Assembly (NCBI GenBank): GCA_021780905.1 | Contig: JAJXXW010000064.1 | Location: 1 to 64,000 of the forward strand | DNA length: 64,000 nt | Reading direction: 5' to 3' | From: a bacterium | GTDB taxonomy: Bacteria; Verrucomicrobiota; Verrucomicrobiia; Limisphaerales; UBA11358 | Shown: positions 59,672 to 64,000 of the stretch, in pieces | Numbering within the stretch: the stretch's first letter is position 1 | Layout of the letters: every line of letters begins with the position of its first letter | Translations under genes and position numbers: made by a program | The notes under the pieces: model-generated | Seen by the model: only the letters and a program-made list of their open reading frames with translations | The model's database searches: none | What the model was told of the DNA's origin: nothing

Positions 59672-60993
59672 GCGAGCGATTTGACGACTTCCTCGACTTT
59701 GGAAATGCCCTCGCCAGCCTCTTGCGGCTTGAGGTTCAGCGCCGGCAACAAACGCACGATTTGGTTTCCCGCCGGCACGGTCAAGACGCCCGCCGCGTGC
59801 AGTCGGTTGACAAATTGCAGCGCCGGCGTCTTGTCGCTGGCGGCGAACGCGGGAATCTTTTCCGCGAGTTCGATACCGAGAATAAAGCCCATACCGCGCG
59901 CCGATTTCACGACGGTCGGATAAGTTTTCGCCAGCCGCTCGATTTCCGACTTGAGCCACGCGCCGAGTTTTTGCGCCTGTTCGGCGAGTTTTTCCTGTTC
60001 GATGACTTCGAGAATTTTCAACGCCACGGCGCAGGCGAGCGGCGTGCCACCGTAAGTCGTGCCGTGTGTCCCGGCGTTGAGCAAATCCTGATACGGCGCG
60101 CGCACCCAGAACGCGCCGATGGGAAAACCGCCACCAAGCGACTTGGCCATCGAAAGGCCATCGGGCAGAAAATTAGTGGCACAGGCACCTTGCCTGTCCA
60201 GCCCAGACAGGCTGGAAGCCTGTCCCACTTCGCCTTCAAGAATTTTCTGAAAGCTTTGGAATTTGCCGGTGCGATAATGGCCGCATTGGACGCCGTCCAT
60301 GAGCAGCAGCAATTTCTTCTCGTCGCACAACGCGCGCAGGCCGAGCAGATATTCCGGCGTCGCGGGCGTGACGCCGCCCTCGCCCTGCACGCCTTCGATG
60401 AGAATGGCGACGGTCGCGGGCGAAATCGCAGCGCGCGCGGTTTCGAGGTCGTTGAACGGAATGTGCCGGAAGCCGGGCACGGCGGGTTCAAAGCCTTTCT
60501 TAACCTTGTCCTGACCGGTCGCGGCGATGCCGGCGAGCGTCCGTCCGTGAAACGAATTAGTCGCCGTCAAAATTTCAAACCGGCCTTCGTCGTGGCCGAA
60601 TTTCCGCGCGAGCTTGTAAAGGCCTTCGTTGGCCTCCGCGCCGCTGTTGCAAAAGAAAACTTTGCCGGGGCCAATGCGTTTGACGAGTTCGGCGGCAAGC
60701 CGGCCTTGCGGCTCGGTGAAATACAGGTTGGAAACGTGGATCAGTTTTTTGGACTGCTCGACGAGTGCCTCGGTGATGGCCGGATGCGCGTGGCCAAGAC
60801 AGCACACAGCGATGCCGGTGCCGAGATCAAGGTAGCGTTTGCCAGCGACATCAAACACATAGCTGCCGGCGCCGTGGCTCAGGGCGAGTTCAAAGCGGCC
60901 GTAGCTGGGCACGACGTTTTTCGTGAACAGCTCGCGAATGGACTCATAGTCGTTGCGGACAATCGCCGGCGGCACTGGAACAATTTCTTTCAT
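59668..60993 (-). CDS. argD: Acetylornithine aminotransferase with repeat-encoded insert
   Basis: 441 residues, a class III PLP aminotransferase. GSYVFDVAGKRYLDLGTGIAVCCLGHAHP and FCNSGAEANEGLYKLARK are present, the Asp of the cofactor site lies in LLLMDGVQCG, and the PLP Lys in GLSMAKSLGGGFPIGAFW. It converts N-acetylglutamate semialdehyde to acetylornithine. Between residues 256 and 272 (VGQASSLSGLDRQGACA) there is an in-frame insert of about 17 residues encoded by a palindromic dispersed repeat. It lies just before the PLP-lysine region, where relatives have a short surface turn. Usual family length is about 400. Confidence 0.93.
   Translation of the reverse strand: MKEIVPVPPAIVRNDYESIRELFTKNVVPSYGRFELALSHGAGSYVFDVAGKRYLDLGTGIAVCCLGHAHPAITEALVEQSKKLIHVSNLYFTEPQGRLAAELVKRIGPGKVFFCNSGAEANEGLYKLARKFGHDEGRFEILTATNSFHGRTLAGIAATGQDKVKKGFEPAVPGFRHIPFNDLETARAAISPATVAILIEGVQGEGGVTPATPEYLLGLRALCDEKKLLLLMDGVQCGHYRTGKFQSFQKILEGEVGQASSLSGLDRQGACATNFLPDGLSMAKSLGGGFPIGAFWVRAPYQDLLNAGTHGTTYGGTPLACAVALKILEVIEQEKLAEQAQKLGAWLKSEIERLAKTYPTVVKSARGMGFILGIELAEKIPAFAASDKTPALQFVNRLHAAGVLTVPAGNQIVRLLPALNLKPQEAGEGISKVEEVVKSLA
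60176..60228. repeat. Palindromic dispersed repeat inside argD
   Basis: GTGGCACAGGCACCTTGCCT then GTC faces GACAGGCTGGAAGCCTGTCC then CAC across a 7-nt centre. The arms are inverted, with 18 of 23 positions matching by hand. This is a REPIN-like doublet and stays in frame. Confidence 0.75.
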
Positions 60994-61058
60994 TTACAGT
61001 TTTTGATTAAGCCGCAAACACGCCCAAATAACACGAAAAAAAATCTTCGCGGGCGTTT

Positions 61059-62078
61059 TTAATTTGCCGGGGTGTTACGACCGGGCCGGTAATCGCGCGG
61101 GGCGCAGCCGAATTGCTGCCGGAAGAGTTTGGCAAAGTATTGACTGGAATTGAAGCCGTAGGCGAACGCGGTGTCGGTGATGCTGCGCCCGGGGTTTTCG
61201 CCCAACCGGCTGGCGGCGGCTTGCAGGCGGAACTGATTCAAGTTTTTAATCGGCGTGGTGTTGGTGAGTTGTTTGGTGTGATGAATGAAATGCGTCACTC
61301 CCAGGCCGCATTGCCGAGCCATGGTTTTGACCGTCCAGTCAGCCGTCAGATGGCTGAAGTTTTGCGCCAGATCCGCCCAAAATAATTCCACGGTGCGCTG
61401 GGTGCTGACGAGAGATTGATCGTGCTTGATCCGTTGATGCCGGAACATGGCGAGCACTTGCACAAACAGTTCATTGAGTAACGTGGCTAGCAGGGAAATA
61501 TTGCCGCCTTCCCGGTCGGCAGCCAACGTCGTCGCGATGCGCTGGAAACAGTGGCGGATTTCCGCCGTGGCACGGCAGACCGGGCGTTCATTTTTCCGCA
61601 GGTGGTCGGTCAACTCTTTCAAATCGTTTTTGGTCAACACCAGCCAGGGCGGCCATTGCCAGCTTTGATGCGGCCGGCGCACGCCGACATCGAGAATGAG
61701 CCAGTGGAGCCGGCTGGCACCAATGTTCGGGTCGCCGACGCGATGACGTTGCCATGGGCGGGCAACGGTCAGGTCATTCGGTTGCAGGCAGCAACGATGT
61801 TTATCCACGGCATAGGCCAGTCCGCCGCGTTCGAGAAAAGTCAGTTCAATGCCTTCATTTTGATGCCAGTCCAACCCCCAGTCTTGCACTCCGTGTGCGT
61901 CCCAGAAACCCACGGTCTTGACGCCGGGCAACGCGGCTGGCTGCAATTTGCGGCCGGGATAATGACCGCGCGCCAGCGCCGTCAACTGCACCAAGTCACG
62001 CGCAACGGCCTGTTGCAGCGGCGCGCACTGATCCACCCGATAGGTCTTTCCGCGTTCCTGATAGATGGGCAGTGACAC
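61059..62078 (-). CDS. AraC-family transcriptional regulator
   Basis: 339 residues from a GTG start. The N-terminal cupin-like sensing domain includes WDAHGVQDWGLDWHQNEGIELTFLERG. The C-terminal double HTH is of AraC type (TVKTMARQCGLGVTHFIHHTKQLT; SITDTAFAYGFNSSQYFAKLFRQQFGCAPRDYR). It lies divergently from the TIM-barrel and oxidoreductase genes, 85 nt apart, and likely controls them in response to a sugar or polyol; the inducer is unknown. Confidence 0.93.
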   Translation of the reverse strand: MSLPIYQERGKTYRVDQCAPLQQAVARDLVQLTALARGHYPGRKLQPAALPGVKTVGFWDAHGVQDWGLDWHQNEGIELTFLERGGLAYAVDKHRCCLQPNDLTVARPWQRHRVGDPNIGASRLHWLILDVGVRRPHQSWQWPPWLVLTKNDLKELTDHLRKNERPVCRATAEIRHCFQRIATTLAADREGGNISLLATLLNELFVQVLAMFRHQRIKHDQSLVSTQRTVELFWADLAQNFSHLTADWTVKTMARQCGLGVTHFIHHTKQLTNTTPIKNLNQFRLQAAASRLGENPGRSITDTAFAYGFNSSQYFAKLFRQQFGCAPRDYRPGRNTPAN

Positions 62079-62163
62079 GATGGTAAATTTTTTTCAGTGA
62101 AGCAGGTTGCACGACAAGTTTTGCCAGCCCTAGTATTTTTGCCAAGACTAAACAAGAAAAGTC

Positions 62164-63006
62164 ATGGCCAAATTCAAAATCTCCCTCAACATGGAATTCT
62201 GCCGCGCGGCGGACAAATCGTTCGAAGGCGGCGTCAAGCTCGCGTCGGAACTCGGCTACCGTTGGGTCGAGCCGATGGTGCATACCGGCTGGGAACTGCT
62301 CAGCGAGGTGAATTATTTCCACTCGTTCTCGATGGAAGAAGACCCGCTGCTGATGAAGGAAATCTGCGACCGTTACGGCGTGCGCGTCTCCAGCCTCTCG
62401 GCGCATTCGCCGCTGATGAAGCCCGAGGCGGCGGTGGCCCGCCTCACCCGCGCCGCCGTGCTGGCGTCGTTTGTGGGCTGCAATTTTTTGAATTCCGACG
62501 AGATGACCAAGCCCGCATGGATGGACGACGCCGTCGCGCACGACACGATGCGCTACACGCTGACGCGCGCCGCCCAGGTCTGCGCCCGGCACAAAAAATA
62601 TCTCTGCCTGGAGCCGCACGGGATTTACACCAAGACCGCCGCCGGCCTGCTCAAGATTGCGAATCTCGTAAAATCGCCGTGGATTCAAGTCAACTGGGAC
62701 ACCGGCAACAGCTATCTTGCCGGCATTGAAGACCCTTACGAAGGTTTGCAGAAAGTTCGCGACCGCGTTTTTCACATCCACGCCAAGGACATTTCGCTGG
62801 CGCACAGTTCCAAGGAACGCGGCAAGGTCACCGGCACGCCGGTCGGCTGCGCCTGCGGCGAGGGCGTCGTGGACTGGAAGCGCGTGGCGAAGATTATGGA
62901 GCCGGTGAACCGGGAGATTTTTCTAAGCGTGGAGTGCGGCAAAATCGACGAAGCCGGCCGCAGCCTCGCTTTCCTGAAAAAGGAGCTGAAAAAATGGCTG
63001 GCCTGA
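62164..63006 (+). CDS. Sugar phosphate isomerase/epimerase-type TIM-barrel protein
   Basis: 280 residues of the xylose-isomerase-like TIM-barrel (AP endonuclease 2 superfamily). The metal-binding residues are visible in CLEPHGIY (Glu), VNWDTGNSYL (Asp), FHIHAKDI (His, Asp) and LSVECGK (Glu). Such enzymes isomerise or epimerise sugars or inositols, usually with a Gfo/Idh/MocA dehydrogenase, and one begins 19 nt downstream. Substrate not predictable. Confidence 0.9.
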   Translation: MAKFKISLNMEFCRAADKSFEGGVKLASELGYRWVEPMVHTGWELLSEVNYFHSFSMEEDPLLMKEICDRYGVRVSSLSAHSPLMKPEAAVARLTRAAVLASFVGCNFLNSDEMTKPAWMDDAVAHDTMRYTLTRAAQVCARHKKYLCLEPHGIYTKTAAGLLKIANLVKSPWIQVNWDTGNSYLAGIEDPYEGLQKVRDRVFHIHAKDISLAHSSKERGKVTGTPVGCACGEGVVDWKRVAKIMEPVNREIFLSVECGKIDEAGRSLAFLKKELKKWLA

Positions 63007-63025
63007 CGCCGCCCAAAAGACTTTC

Positions 63026-64000
63026 ATGAAATCCAAGCCCTCAACAGTCATGAATTCCTTCGATTCCACCCGCCGGCAATTCTTAAAAAACACCGGCCTC
63101 GCCACGGTGGCGATCTCGGCCTTTCCCACCATCATTCCCTCTTCGGCTTTGGGCAAGGATGGCGCGGTTGCACCGAGCAACCGGATTACGCTGGGCGTCA
63201 TCGGCTGCGGCCCGCAGGGGCGCGGCGACATGCAGAATTTTCTCAACCAGACCGACTGCCAGGTAGTGGCCGTGTGTGACGTGAAACCCGACCAGTTGGC
63301 GCTGGCGAAGCAGGCGGTGGACGACAACTACAAAAATCAAGACTGCAAAACTTACCGTGATTTGCGCGAGATCATTGGACGCAAAGATATTAATGCCTGT
63401 CTCATCGCCACGCCGGATCACTGGCATGTGCCGGCCTCGTTGCTGGCGGTGAACGCCGGCAAAGATATTTACACGGAGAAACCGCTTGGGCTATCGCTGG
63501 AAGAAAATCAGGCGTTGCGGGCGGCGGTGCACCGGAAGAAACGCGTGTTCCAGTTCGGCACGCAACAACGCTCGTCGCGCAATTTCCGGTTCGCAGCGGA
63601 ACTGGCCCGCAACGAGCAAATCGGCAAATTGAAACATATCAACGTCTGGTCGTATGGCAGCGCCCCGGGCGGTTCGCGCAAGGAAGTGCCGCCGCCGGAG
63701 GGCATGGACTACGATCTGTGGCTTGGCCCGGCCGCCTTTCGGCCGCACACCGAGAACCGTTGCACCGACGACAATATTCTCAAAACGTGGTGGTTCGATT
63801 CGCAATATGCACTGGGTTTTATCGCGGGTTGGGGCATTCACCCGATGGACATCGCGCTGTGGGGCGGCGGTGAATTGCTCGGCGGCTCGGTCGTGGTCGA
63901 GGGGCGCGCCAACTACCGCGCGGCTGAAGGCAGCTGCGATACCGCCACGATTTGGGATGTGGATTACACTTTCGCCAGCGGCGTGACGATAAAGTTTGTC
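63026..64000 (+). CDS. Tat-exported Gfo/Idh/MocA oxidoreductase, 3'-truncated by window edge
   Basis: The frame runs to the last base with no stop (325 codons). The start could be 63026 or the in-frame ATG at 63050. A twin-arginine signal (STRRQFLKNTGLATVAISAF) shows export. The mature part has the Rossmann NAD(P) motif LGVIGCGPQGRGDM, ACLIATPDHWHVPASLLAVNAGKDIYTEKPLG (the typical EKP lysine) and a downstream GWGIHPMDIALWGGG with the catalytic-region His. Such exported members are abundant in Planctomycetes and Verrucomicrobia and act on sugar derivatives in the periplasm. Confidence 0.94.
   Translation, partial: MKSKPSTVMNSFDSTRRQFLKNTGLATVAISAFPTIIPSSALGKDGAVAPSNRITLGVIGCGPQGRGDMQNFLNQTDCQVVAVCDVKPDQLALAKQAVDDNYKNQDCKTYRDLREIIGRKDINACLIATPDHWHVPASLLAVNAGKDIYTEKPLGLSLEENQALRAAVHRKKRVFQFGTQQRSSRNFRFAAELARNEQIGKLKHINVWSYGSAPGGSRKEVPPPEGMDYDLWLGPAAFRPHTENRCTDDNILKTWWFDSQYALGFIAGWGIHPMDIALWGGGELLGGSVVVEGRANYRAAEGSCDTATIWDVDYTFASGVTIKFV

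Overview
The window looks like a GC-rich chromosome segment from a member of the Verrucomicrobiota, probably a Pedosphaera/Limisphaerales-like soil or freshwater bacterium. That placement is an inference. It rests on the mix of a Bat/VWA gene cluster, secreted LamG and SGNH proteins with a C-terminal F-x-x-L-Q-type ending, a recombinase/ParB-like/ParB-like/zinc-ribbon module, and housekeeping genes scattered singly between accessory blocks. No rRNA is present to settle it.

Positions 1-16472 are a genomic island that ends at the 3' end of a tRNA-Gly(CCC) gene, with a tyrosine integrase next to the tRNA. The cargo is a modification-type defence locus: a SNF2-type helicase (cut by the window edge), a DUF3883 protein, a DUF1156 DNA methylase, a small unknown gene and a DUF499 ATPase. 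A DarT/DarG toxin-antitoxin pair sits between the small gene and the ATPase. Immediately upstream of darT lies a 63-nt decayed copy of the start of the DUF499 gene, a scar showing how darTG entered the operon. Behind it, on the other strand, is a compact module of two ParB-like proteins, a large serine recombinase and a zinc-ribbon protein.

16473-26141 carries core genes: glnD, an ECF sigma factor and a Bat-like operon (DUF58, membrane protein, two VWA proteins, a Q-rich TPR-like protein). 26226-27510 is a three-gene minus-strand operon headed by a putative ADP-ribosyltransferase. 27612-32470 is a small (about 4.8 kb) integrative element in tRNA-Leu(UAG). A 40-bp repeat of the 5' half of the tRNA flanks it, and it carries an integrase, a small winged-helix protein, a HUH-type Rep with upstream iteron-like repeats, a secreted LamG protein and an XRE regulator. 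A decayed older integrase and a piece of a restriction-modification gene lie just beyond it.

33381-49000 holds thyA-folA, rpsA, miaB, a DUF465 gene, a conserved unknown protein behind a 21-bp repeat array, a type IIG restriction-modification gene with a frameshifted four-helix-bundle gene, a DAHP synthase and an SGNH esterase-like protein. 48888-57292 is a striking signalling cassette: a FadL-type outer-membrane porin, an alpha/beta hydrolase, a PhcB-like methyltransferase, a six-TM histidine kinase, a response regulator with a degenerate kinase domain, and a further GAF/PAS/ATPase protein. It resembles the fatty-acid-ester quorum-sensing phcBSR genes of Ralstonia. 57467-64000 holds a membrane protein, argD-alkA-argF, an AraC regulator, a TIM-barrel isomerase and the start of a Tat-exported Gfo/Idh/MocA oxidoreductase.

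Dispersed palindromic (REP-like) repeats occur throughout, and several lie inside coding genes (miaB, argD, the batB/TPR junction).
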